From positions 186,001 through 250,000 of the forward strand of contig NZ_QJSP01000005.1 of NCBI RefSeq assembly GCF_003217475.1: a DNA stretch of 64,000 nt, written 5' to 3'. A model generated the notes under the pieces. That model did not search any database and was not told the DNA's origin. It saw nothing but the letters and a program-made list of their open reading frames with translations. The stretch's first letter is position 1, and each line of letters begins with the position of its first letter. The translations under genes were made by a program, and so were the position numbers. Below, one piece after another: positions 35,722 through 43,926 of the stretch. Source of the stretch: Williamsia limnetica. GTDB taxonomy: Bacteria > Actinomycetota > Actinomycetes > Mycobacteriales > Mycobacteriaceae.

Positions 35722-36474
35722 ATGACAGTGGGAATTGCCGGCGAGCGCAAAGCGGCACTGGTGACTGGCGCGTCCCGCGGAATCGGTGCAGAGGTCGCGA
35801 CCCGATTCGCCGAGGCGGGGTGGGACCTGACGATCAGTGCCCGCAGCCGAGAGCCCCTCGACGAACTCGCGCACCTGCTCGGTGAGAAGTTCGGGGTGCG
35901 GGTCGCGGTCGCCGTCGCGGACATGGCCGACGCGGAGCAGCTGGACGCCCTGGCCGCGGCACACACCGAGGCGTTCGGTCGACTGGACCTGTTGGTGCTC
36001 AACGCCGGAATGGGACAGAAGGGGCTGATCGCGGAACTGCCCGTACGCAGATTCGACAAGCTCTACCAGGTGAACGTGCGATCGGCGTACGTCCTGCTGC
36101 AGGCGTTGCTGCCGACCCTGCGCAGTACGGCCGAGGTCGCCGGCGCCGCGAAAGTCGTTGCCATCGCGTCCATCACCGGTGTCCATCCTGAACCCGAACT
36201 GGCCGCGTACGGTGCCACGAAGGCAGCACTGATCTCGCTGTGCGAGACGTTCAACCTCGAGGAGTCGGAGGCCGGTGTGTCTGCGACGACGATCTCGCCG
36301 GGTTATGTGAACACGGACCTGAGTGAATGGACCAAGGACAAGATCCCGGCCGAGGAGATGATCACGGTCGGTGATGTCGCGACGATGGTGGAAGCGGTCA
36401 GCAGGCTCTCCCGGTATGCGGTGCTCCCGGGTGTGGTGCTCACTCGGCCCGGAACGAATCTGGGTCGGGCCTGA
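35722..36474 (+). CDS. Short-chain dehydrogenase/reductase
   Basis: A 250-residue classical SDR with TGASRGIG near residue 16, LNAGMG, the Ser of IASITG and YGATK. It follows the kinase gene after 11 bases and closes the predicted operon, so it may handle a hydroxy or keto intermediate of the same acyl-CoA pathway. The substrate is unknown. It ends 6 bases before the convergent SDR-like gene. Confidence 0.88.
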   Translation: MTVGIAGERKAALVTGASRGIGAEVATRFAEAGWDLTISARSREPLDELAHLLGEKFGVRVAVAVADMADAEQLDALAAAHTEAFGRLDLLVLNAGMGQKGLIAELPVRRFDKLYQVNVRSAYVLLQALLPTLRSTAEVAGAAKVVAIASITGVHPEPELAAYGATKAALISLCETFNLEESEAGVSATTISPGYVNTDLSEWTKDKIPAEEMITVGDVATMVEAVSRLSRYAVLPGVVLTRPGTNLGRA

Positions 36475-36480
36475 CCGCAG

Positions 36481-37962
36481 TCAGCGAAGCGATTCGGCGG
36501 CCGCGACGATGTTCTTCGTCATGGCCGCGAACACGGTCTTGTGGGCAGGCAGATTGGCGAACCAGTACAGCCGGCCGACGATGCCGCGCGGATAGAACAC
36601 CGTCCGCTGGTCGAGTCGACTGCCGTTCTCGGTGGCACTGACCGAGAACTCGAGCCAGGCGGTTCCGGGCGTGCGCATCTCCGACCGAAGCCGCAGCATC
36701 TGCCCGGACTCGACGGTCTCGACCCGCCACCAGTCCAGCGCGTCGCCGGGCTGCAGATGCCGCTGATCGCGTCGCCCCCGCGACATCCCGGCGCCACCGA
36801 GCAGCCCGTCCGCCCATGACCGGAGCTTCCACACGGACGAATACCCGTACCACCCGTTCTTGCCGCCGATACTCTCGATGACCTTCCAGAGTGTGGCCGG
36901 ATCCACCGAGGCCTCAGCACTCGCGGAGTCGGTATAGGTTTCCTCACCCGCCCACTGTGGATCGGAGGGAATGGGTTCTGACGGTGCGTATCCCGGCGAC
37001 GCATTCGACCACGCGGTCTCCACCTCGCCCCGTTCGATACGGGCAAGTGCCAGCTCGACGGACGTCCGGTAGCCGGTCAGTCCGTCCGACGGTGGCTTGA
37101 TGACGGCATTGATGTCATCTTCGGATGCGATGGCGTCGTGTTCGAGTGATTCGACCAGTGGTCGAGCCAGCCCGCCCGGGATCGGGGTGACGCTACCCAC
37201 CCAGAGACTGGCGAGAGTGGGTGTGAGAAGCGGTAGTACGAGGATGCGACGCCTGCTGAGGCCGGCGACCTCCGCGTAGATCTGCATCATGTCGCCGTAC
37301 TCGAGGACGTCGGGACCACCGATGTCCCACGTCCGGGACTCGGGAACCGGGGCGGTCGCGGCCTCGATCAAATAGTGCAGCACGTCTCGCACCGAGATGG
37401 GCTGGATCTTGTTGTGGACCCACTTGGGGGTGGTCATCACGGGAAGTCGTTCGGTGAGGTGGCGGATCATCTCGAAGGATGCCGAGCCGGAACCGATCAC
37501 CACACCCGCCTGCAGCACGATCGTCTCGATGCCTGACGACATCAGGATCTCCCCGACCTCGGTGCGCGAACTCAGATGCTGCGACAACTTCACGTCGGAG
37601 GGGTGCAGGCCGCTGAGATAGACGATGCGGGAGACGTTCGCCTTGCGCGCAGCCTTGACGACGTTGAGCGCCGACCGACGCTCCTCTGCGCCGAAATCCT
37701 TGTTGGTACCCATCGAATGCACCAGGTGGTAGACCACGTCGACACCGGTGAAAGCGTCTTCGAGCGACGCCAGATCCCCGAGGTCGCCCTTGATGACCGT
37801 TGCGTCGTCGGCCCAGGGCGCGCCGGCTAGCTTTTCGGGGGTGCGGGCCAACACGCGGACGTCGTGCCCTCGTTCGATCAGGCGGGGAGCGAGCCGGCCG
37901 CCGATGTATCCGGTGGCACCGGTGACCAGCGCGCTGGGGGGCGGCGACGTGGGGGACTGCAT
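36481..37962 (-). CDS. NAD(P)-binding SDR fused to DUF2867
   Basis: A 493-residue two-domain protein. Residues 1-300 are an atypical SDR (VTGATGYIGGRLAPRLIERGH; VYHLVHSMG). Residues 330-493 are a DUF2867/START-like domain (VIESIGGKNGWYGYSSVWKLRSWAD, LRSEMRTPGTAWLEF). The fusion is common in actinobacteria and not characterised; a lipophilic ligand is plausible. ATG at 37962 was preferred to the longer frame. A well-spaced SigF-type promoter lies upstream. Confidence 0.85.
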   Translation of the reverse strand: MQSPTSPPPSALVTGATGYIGGRLAPRLIERGHDVRVLARTPEKLAGAPWADDATVIKGDLGDLASLEDAFTGVDVVYHLVHSMGTNKDFGAEERRSALNVVKAARKANVSRIVYLSGLHPSDVKLSQHLSSRTEVGEILMSSGIETIVLQAGVVIGSGSASFEMIRHLTERLPVMTTPKWVHNKIQPISVRDVLHYLIEAATAPVPESRTWDIGGPDVLEYGDMMQIYAEVAGLSRRRILVLPLLTPTLASLWVGSVTPIPGGLARPLVESLEHDAIASEDDINAVIKPPSDGLTGYRTSVELALARIERGEVETAWSNASPGYAPSEPIPSDPQWAGEETYTDSASAEASVDPATLWKVIESIGGKNGWYGYSSVWKLRSWADGLLGGAGMSRGRRDQRHLQPGDALDWWRVETVESGQMLRLRSEMRTPGTAWLEFSVSATENGSRLDQRTVFYPRGIVGRLYWFANLPAHKTVFAAMTKNIVAAAESLR

Positions 37963-38016
37963 GAGCGCTCCGATGCTTGAGGGCCTTTGATTCGAGGCTA
38001 CGTGCCCCGGCACCGG

Positions 38017-38043
38017 ATACCCGAGAGCAGCGCTCTGCTAAAC
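38017..38043 (-). promoter_or_regulatory. SigF-type stress promoter
   Basis: On the minus strand GTTT (38043-38040) and GGGTAT (38022-38017) are 17 bases apart, a full match to GTTT-N15-17-GGGTAT. Transcription would start about 48 bases before the SDR-DUF2867 gene. It is the second such element in the window. Confidence 0.6.
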
Positions 38044-38075
38044 CGTGTCTCGACGTCGGTTAGGTGCCCTTGATC

Positions 38076-38762
38076 TCACCGCATCGTCATCATGAGGCGT
38101 CGGCCGTCGTCGTCGTCGACATCCGCATGTGCGTGATCGTTCACGGACATCACGTTGATCCCGGACTTGCCGACGATGAGTTTGGTGATGGAGGCGTTCA
38201 CCATCGTCCGGGAGACGCTGGGCCAATTCTCTGGGCTGATGCCCCAGAGATGGGCGACGACCGCTCCGATGGTGCCCGCGGATGAAGCCGCGATGGCCAC
38301 CTGCCCGGGGCCGGCGTGCGCGGCGATCTCCTCCAGCGCCTGCAGCATCGAAGCGCGGTAGTCGACGTACGAACCCGGGCCGGTGGTCTGCTCGTCGGCG
38401 GCCCAGGTCAACAACGACGCGTCGAGTCTGCGCTGAAAACTCCGCTGCGCCTGCGCCGCCTCCTGCGAGGTGCCGGTCGGCGGTACGTCCGTGTGCGCGA
38501 GTCGGGTCAGGTCGTACTCGTTCCAGCCGGCGTTGACCACCGGGGTGGGAGCGTTCGAATCAGGGAACTGACCGACGATCTCTTCGATTGTCTCCAGTTG
38601 GCGGGCAAGGTTGCCCGACACTGTGAAGTCGACCTTCGGGATTCGCGCAGCCAACTTCTTTCCCACGTTGCGGGCCTGCTGCCTGCCGAGCTCGGTGAGA
38701 CTTCCATAGCCGTTCTCGTCGGTTCCGGCCTGACCGTGGCGAACCAGATAGATGACACCCAT
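38076..38762 (-). CDS. Histidine phosphatase (phosphoglycerate mutase family)
   Basis: A 228-residue branch-1 histidine phosphatase beginning MGVIYLVRHGQAG, with His9 as the phosphoryl acceptor. The SELG/GSLTELGRQQA segment and a late AIAASSAGTIGA segment complete the fold; the usual second His motif (SHG) appears as SSAGT, which is atypical. Activity on phosphoglycerate is unlikely, and the substrate is unknown. ATG 38762 was chosen because the family begins at this Met. Confidence 0.82.
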   Translation of the reverse strand: MGVIYLVRHGQAGTDENGYGSLTELGRQQARNVGKKLAARIPKVDFTVSGNLARQLETIEEIVGQFPDSNAPTPVVNAGWNEYDLTRLAHTDVPPTGTSQEAAQAQRSFQRRLDASLLTWAADEQTTGPGSYVDYRASMLQALEEIAAHAGPGQVAIAASSAGTIGAVVAHLWGISPENWPSVSRTMVNASITKLIVGKSGINVMSVNDHAHADVDDDDGRRLMMTMR

Positions 38763-38851
38763 GGGCTCATCTTGCCGGTTACCGCAGCCGTCGGGGTCAT
38801 CGAGGTCGCCGGCCCCACATGGTCGCTTCCACGTCGCTTGGCGTTCAGCCG

Positions 38852-38889
38852 ACCTGGGTACAACAGGGTCACCTGGGTACAACAGGGTC
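38852..38889. repeat. Tandem 19-base duplication
   Basis: ACCTGGGTACAACAGGGTC occurs at 38852-38870 and is repeated exactly at 38871-38889. It lies between the divergent phosphatase and DUF3263 genes, about 30 bases before the latter. Confidence 0.8.
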
Positions 38890-38920
38890 AAGAGGTCAGT
38901 GAGGTCGGGAGGTGGTTCGT

Positions 38921-39157
38921 ATGGACACACACGCAGGATCGAAGCTCGGGGAGATGCTCGACTTCGAGTCGAAGTGGTATCGCCTGGGCGGTGGGCCCTC
39001 CGAGGAGATCCATGACAGGTTCGGGATGTCCGATCGCGACTTCTTCACGGAGCTGAACGATCTGGTGTCGGGCGCCGACTTGTTCGACGACATCGCTCCC
39101 GATGAGCTGGCCATGATGCGTGGCGTGATCCGCAGACGGTTGTGGCTCGCGCGATGA
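38921..39157 (+). CDS. DUF3263 protein
   Basis: A protein of 78 residues (81 if GTG 38912 is used). The body LDFESKWYRLGGGPSEEIHDRFGMSDRDFFTELNDLV then IRRRLWLAR matches the DUF3263 family, small actinobacterial proteins with a helix-turn-helix-like core. Mycobacterial homologues are linked to LytR-type envelope genes and growth control, but a function is not established. GGGAGG precedes the start. Confidence 0.8.
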   Translation: MDTHAGSKLGEMLDFESKWYRLGGGPSEEIHDRFGMSDRDFFTELNDLVSGADLFDDIAPDELAMMRGVIRRRLWLAR

Positions 39158-39215
39158 CGGGCTCAGCAGCACTCGCAGTGCTGGACGGGCCCGGCCCGCG
39201 ATTAGGCTGACCCGC

Positions 39216-40076
39216 ATGGAGGCGAGGCGGGACTTCCGATTCGGGGTCAATCTGTTGGGGCGCGGCAGCGCGGATGAGTTCTTGGGTCAGGTCAGACACG
39301 CGGAGCGCTGCGGGATCGACATCGTGCTGCTCCCGGATCACCTCGAACTGGGTGCGCCCTTCCCGATGCTGGCGGCCGCTGCAGCTGCGGCTCCGGCCAT
39401 GCGGGTCGGCAATTTTGTCCTCAATGCCGGGTTCTACCGTCCGGCGTTGTTGGCTCGCGACATCGCCAGTGTCGATCAACTCAGCGGCGGGCGGTTCGAG
39501 ATCGGACTCGGCGCCGGGTACGTGAAGGCGGAGTTTGACGCCGTCGGTCTGCCTTTCGAGAGCCCCGGGCGGCGGGTGGACCATCTACGGGAGACGGTGC
39601 TGCAGCTGAAGGCGTTGCTGTCCGACCCCGAGTTCGTGCCGCCGACCGTGCAATCGCCACCGCCGATCATGATCGCCGGAACAGGGAACAAGGTGCTGTC
39701 CCTGGCGGCGGAGCACGCAGACATCGTTGCCCTCGCGGTGCTGGCCGACGACGAGGCGCTCGCCGAACGAGTCGGATTCCTTCGGGACCAGGCGGGCGAG
39801 CGGTTCGCCGAACTGGAGATCAACCTGATCGTCGTCGATCTGGCAATTGATCGGGAACCGGACCTGGCGACGCTGCGCAGTCACAGGCCGGGCGCCACCG
39901 ACAGCGAGCTGCTGCGCCTGCCCAATGCGCTGCACGGCACGCACGACGAGGTGGTGGCGCGTATCCGTGAGCTCCGTGACACCTTCGGCGTCACCTACCT
40001 CACCCCGATCGAACCGTCGTCCGGCGACCTCGACGCGTACGGCCGGGTGATCGGCGAACTCCGGAGCGCTCCCTGA
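39216..40076 (+). CDS. Luciferase-like F420-dependent oxidoreductase
   Basis: A 286-residue LLM-fold protein. FRFGVNLLGRGSADEF, the DHLELGAPFPMLAAAAAAAP strand, GAGYVKAEFDAVGLPFESPGRRVDHLRE and PIMIAGTGNKVLSLAAEHADIV are the marks of the MSMEG_2516-type F420 subfamily. These enzymes use reduced F420 to act on unknown substrates. The start ATG follows a short intergenic stretch after DUF3263; probably a separate transcript. Confidence 0.85.
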   Translation: MEARRDFRFGVNLLGRGSADEFLGQVRHAERCGIDIVLLPDHLELGAPFPMLAAAAAAAPAMRVGNFVLNAGFYRPALLARDIASVDQLSGGRFEIGLGAGYVKAEFDAVGLPFESPGRRVDHLRETVLQLKALLSDPEFVPPTVQSPPPIMIAGTGNKVLSLAAEHADIVALAVLADDEALAERVGFLRDQAGERFAELEINLIVVDLAIDREPDLATLRSHRPGATDSELLRLPNALHGTHDEVVARIRELRDTFGVTYLTPIEPSSGDLDAYGRVIGELRSAP

Positions 40077-40116
40077 GCGCGGCGTTCACCGGACCCGGGC
40101 AGCAGGCATCACTACG

Positions 40117-42876
40117 ATGGGTCCAGGCGTGAGCCCGAGACCAGATCGACAACCGACCGGATTGGAAAAAGCCCTGATCACCGACGTGACGGAACCCAAC
40201 GCCCAGATCGTCCGCCGAGGCCGCACGACCCTCGAGGACGTTCACCAGATGTTGCGGGACGGGTCCTGCTCGGTGCTCTCGCTGGACATCTTCGACACCA
40301 TCCTGTGGCGGCGGGTCCCACGGCCGACCGATCTGTTCCTGCTGCTCGGTGAGCGACTGCGGCGCGAGGGTGCGCTGCCCGACTGGGTGGAACCCCACGC
40401 CTTCAGGACGATGCGGATCACCGCCGAGATCGACTCCCGGGAGCGACGCGGCAAGCTCGGTCCCGAGGTCTCCATCTACGACATCTGGCGGGAGATGCCC
40501 GCCGAGATCTTGCTCAGCGGCGACATCGAGTACTACGTCGAGGCCGAGGTCACCGAAGAGCGCCGGATACTGGTTCCGGACGTCGACATCGCTGAACTGG
40601 TGAACACCGCGCATGCCCACTCGGTGCCCATCGTCGTGGTCTCCGACACCTATTTCTTGCAAGAACACCTCGATCGTTTCCTCGACCGACCGCATCTCGA
40701 ACCGCTCAAATCTGCGCGGTTCTTCCGTTCCCACGAGCACGGAGTCGACAAGGCGCACGGTCTGTGGAAAGTCGTGATCTCCGGTCTCGGCGTTCGGCCA
40801 GGTCAGATCGTCCACATCGGCGACAACAAACGCCCCGACGTCACCGCGCCCGGCAAGCTGGGCGTGCGCACCGTGCACTTCACGAGGATCACCGACGACT
40901 ACGAATCGATCCTGCGCCGCGAAGGTGCGCCGCTGGAACCGTTCGGGGTGAGTGCTCCCCACCTCGATCTGATCGAGGGTGACTACGGCATCACGAGCCT
41001 GCGCGCGAAACTGATCGAGAACGCGAACCTCGACGCCGTCGCCCCGGACGTGGCGTGCTCCTGGAGGTACGGCGCAGCTGTACTCGGTCCGGTGCTGACG
41101 GGATTCGCCGATTGGGCGGTTCATCGCGCGGCGGAACGTGGCACGAAGGTGCTGTGGTGCCCGATGCGCGAAGGCGAGATGCTGGCCGACCTCATCAACA
41201 AGGCGGCCCGCAGCAGCGGCCTGGATGTGGTCGGCAAACCGATCTGGCTCTCCAGGCATCTGACCTCGGTCGCCGCGCTCGGTGTCCTCGACACCGACAG
41301 CATCCACACGTTCATGCGGCGACGCCACGGTATGACCATCGGTGGGCTGCTGGCGATCCTGCAATTGCGACCTGGCGACGTACCGGCGCTGGCCGACCGC
41401 CTCGACGTGGTCCTGGACAACGGCATCATCGCCGACGACGTTGCGACCGCGTTGGTCGAGACGCCACATCTGCGCAATCGGATCGCGACCACGGCGACTG
41501 CGACGCGCGAACGGTTGCTCGCGCATCTTCGCACCGCCGGCGCCCTCGACAGCGATGATCTGACCATCGTCGACCTCGGGTGGGGAGCCACCATCCAAAA
41601 CCAGCTCGGGGTCGCACTCGGTCTGGCGGGAGTGCCGATCACACCGGCCGGTCTGTATCTCGCAACCGACAAACGCAGCACCAAGGTGATGCTCCGCGGA
41701 CTGCGTGTCGAAGGGTATCTCGGCACGGCCGGCGAACCCGTGGGTGTGGTCGGCGCCATCACCCGGAGCCCGGAGATCGTGGAGCAGGGCGTGAGTAGTC
41801 TGTGCGGATCGCTGCTCGATTTCACCCTCGAGGGAGATCCGATCCTGGGCCCGATCGCAGGCTCCGCGGAACAGAACCACGCGCGACGAGCGCTACACCA
41901 GGGAGTGCACGCGTTCCAGGACGAATGGCTCCGCTACGAGGGCGAATCCGATCTGTGGCCGTCGTTCAACGGCGGCGAGGTGTCGTTGCTGGGCAACATC
42001 ATCGCGTCGTCCATCACCGCGCCGACCCCCGACGAGGCTGCTGTGTTCGGCGCCTGGGAGCACGAGGACAACTTCGGCTCCGACCTCGTCAGCCACGTGA
42101 TCCCCACCGAATTGCTCCCGGCGGTTCGCTACATGTCGCCCGGCGACCTCGCTGATCTCGGGATGCGCGACGCGTTCTGGCCCCAGGTGCTGGCCGCCGC
42201 AGACCCCCGACTTGCTTCTGCAGCCGATGCAGTGCGCTCGGGTGCCGTGCCGGCTTCGGTGTTCGAACCCGATGAGCCGCAGAGCGAGACGGTGTTGCGC
42301 TTTCGAACGGGCGACGGCAAGTGGCATGACGGTCCGAAGGTTCCGCTCCGGATCAATCGGAACGGACTGTCGTTCGCGCGGCTGAACTTCGAGGCCTTCG
42401 ATGCCACGGACATCTCACTTGCCATACCCGGTCGGCCTGCGCTGGTGCGACTCGACTGGATCGAGGCGACGGTGACCGCCGGTGGTCACCGGCACCCGAC
42501 TCCGCTGCGCTGGGAGCAAGCCCAGGACTTCGCGGGCCTCGTCTACGCCGAATCAGCGTGGCTCGGTGGCAATCTCGTCGAGTTCCACGCACCGCACTCG
42601 GCAGTCTGGTTGTCGCTCATCGATCGTGCCGGTGCTCCGGTCAGTTCGGCTCAGATCACCATCGCGTTCGCAGTGCTGCCGCAATCGCTGTCGGGACTCT
42701 CACACCGGGCACCGCAGGCACCTAGACTGACCAGACTGACTGCGCGGGCCAAGGCCGAGTATCGGTCCGGTGGCCCACTGGCCTTGGCGGCCGGTGTGGC
42801 GCGCATCGTCGGACGGGCCGGTGCCCCGGCTACACCTCCGGATGACGATGAGAAGAAAGACAAAGATGAAGACTGA
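40117..42876 (+). CDS. Large HAD-superfamily protein (COG5610 type), surface-glycan associated
   Basis: A 919-residue protein. The N-terminal 250 residues are a HAD domain: SLDIFDTIL (Asp57 nucleophile position, Phe at the usual +2 Asp), VVSDTYF and HIGDNKRPDV. The middle region (330-560, VLWCPMREGEM, DLGWGATIQNQLG) is characteristic of COG5610 proteins, which accompany capsule and cell-wall glycosyltransferases. The C-terminus is acidic and lysine-rich. It could be a phosphatase or phosphotransferase on glycan intermediates. It overlaps the methyltransferase gene by 11 bases. Confidence 0.75.
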   Translation: MGPGVSPRPDRQPTGLEKALITDVTEPNAQIVRRGRTTLEDVHQMLRDGSCSVLSLDIFDTILWRRVPRPTDLFLLLGERLRREGALPDWVEPHAFRTMRITAEIDSRERRGKLGPEVSIYDIWREMPAEILLSGDIEYYVEAEVTEERRILVPDVDIAELVNTAHAHSVPIVVVSDTYFLQEHLDRFLDRPHLEPLKSARFFRSHEHGVDKAHGLWKVVISGLGVRPGQIVHIGDNKRPDVTAPGKLGVRTVHFTRITDDYESILRREGAPLEPFGVSAPHLDLIEGDYGITSLRAKLIENANLDAVAPDVACSWRYGAAVLGPVLTGFADWAVHRAAERGTKVLWCPMREGEMLADLINKAARSSGLDVVGKPIWLSRHLTSVAALGVLDTDSIHTFMRRRHGMTIGGLLAILQLRPGDVPALADRLDVVLDNGIIADDVATALVETPHLRNRIATTATATRERLLAHLRTAGALDSDDLTIVDLGWGATIQNQLGVALGLAGVPITPAGLYLATDKRSTKVMLRGLRVEGYLGTAGEPVGVVGAITRSPEIVEQGVSSLCGSLLDFTLEGDPILGPIAGSAEQNHARRALHQGVHAFQDEWLRYEGESDLWPSFNGGEVSLLGNIIASSITAPTPDEAAVFGAWEHEDNFGSDLVSHVIPTELLPAVRYMSPGDLADLGMRDAFWPQVLAAADPRLASAADAVRSGAVPASVFEPDEPQSETVLRFRTGDGKWHDGPKVPLRINRNGLSFARLNFEAFDATDISLAIPGRPALVRLDWIEATVTAGGHRHPTPLRWEQAQDFAGLVYAESAWLGGNLVEFHAPHSAVWLSLIDRAGAPVSSAQITIAFAVLPQSLSGLSHRAPQAPRLTRLTARAKAEYRSGGPLALAAGVARIVGRAGAPATPPDDDEKKDKDED

Positions 42877-43924
42877 GTTCGGGGATCGGAACCACCCGCA
42901 TGTGCAAGCGCAGGCGGCGCGACAGGCGCCGTTGCTCCTGCATTCCCTGACGTTGTTCTCCGAAGTGATCGGCCGGATCTTCGCTGCGACGCAGCCGCGG
43001 ACAATCGTCGAGGTCGGGGTCGAGTCGGGTGGGGCGAGTTCGATCTATCTCGACCACGGAGCAGACGCGGTGTACTGCGTGGAACCGGCGCCGACCGAGC
43101 AGATGCGCGATGCGCTGGGTCAGAACCCCGATCTCCATCTGATCGAGGGGCTTTCGCCGGCGATACTCGCCGACATCGCCCTCGGCGACGTGTACGTCGT
43201 CGATGGTGACCACAACTACGCCACCGTGCGAGGCGAGCTCGACTGGATATTGACCAATGCCCCGGACGCCGTCGTGATCCTGCACGATCTGTTGTGGCCG
43301 TGGGGACGTCGGGATCTGTACTACAACGCTGCAGGGCTCGACGCGGCCGACGTACACGAACACGGCGCCGATGGTCCGACCGTCTGGCACGACGATGTCA
43401 CCGCGGCGGGATTTGTCGGCCTCGGGCAGTTCACCGCTGCGGTCGACGCCGGCGGTGAACGTAACGGGGTACTGACAGCCATCGAGGACGCGCTCGCGGC
43501 GGACGTGGTGGGCAAGCACGAATTGGCCCTGATACCGGCCGTTTTCGGCCTCGGCGTGATCTACCCGACCACCGATGCGGACAAAACCGCCCGCCTACGC
43601 GCGGCACTCGAGCCGTACAACGGATCTCCGTTGTTGGCAGCCATGGAGAACAACCGGATCGCGCTGTACACGCGGGTGCTCGCCATGCAGTACGAGATGG
43701 CCGCAGGTGCGATCGACCGTGATGAGTTGGCCGGTCGTGTCGCGCAACTGGACGCCGAACTACGTCGGCAGCGCGAGGAGACCGATCGGCTCATCCGGGT
43801 CCACCAGCACGAACTCGAAGCCCTGCGGGCGAATCCGCCGATCTCGATTCGGAACATCGGCGGCCGTGCGGTCCGCAAGGCCGGTCGTAAGGCGCGGGCC
43901 CTGCGGGACAAGGCCCGACGGTAG
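42866..43924 (+). CDS. Class I SAM-dependent methyltransferase with C-terminal coiled coil
   Basis: A 352-residue protein. The SAM-binding core is visible as IVEVGVESGGASSIYL (near residue 50), the acidic strand VYCVEP and YVVDGDHNYATVRGELDWI, the Methyltransf_24 pattern often seen in glycan and cephalosporin-hydroxylase-like enzymes. Residues 275-330 form a coiled coil (RVAQLDAELRRQREETDRL). It overlaps the HAD gene, so the two are co-translated and probably modify the same glycan. ATG 42866 has GAGAAGAAAG upstream. Confidence 0.82.
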   Translation: MKTEFGDRNHPHVQAQAARQAPLLLHSLTLFSEVIGRIFAATQPRTIVEVGVESGGASSIYLDHGADAVYCVEPAPTEQMRDALGQNPDLHLIEGLSPAILADIALGDVYVVDGDHNYATVRGELDWILTNAPDAVVILHDLLWPWGRRDLYYNAAGLDAADVHEHGADGPTVWHDDVTAAGFVGLGQFTAAVDAGGERNGVLTAIEDALAADVVGKHELALIPAVFGLGVIYPTTDADKTARLRAALEPYNGSPLLAAMENNRIALYTRVLAMQYEMAAGAIDRDELAGRVAQLDAELRRQREETDRLIRVHQHELEALRANPPISIRNIGGRAVRKAGRKARALRDKARR

Positions 43925-43926
43925 GC

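Noticed and set aside
40000-41880. 626-residue reverse frame over the HAD gene
   Set aside because: The forward frame has HAD motifs in order; the reverse one is His/Arg/Gln-rich without motifs.
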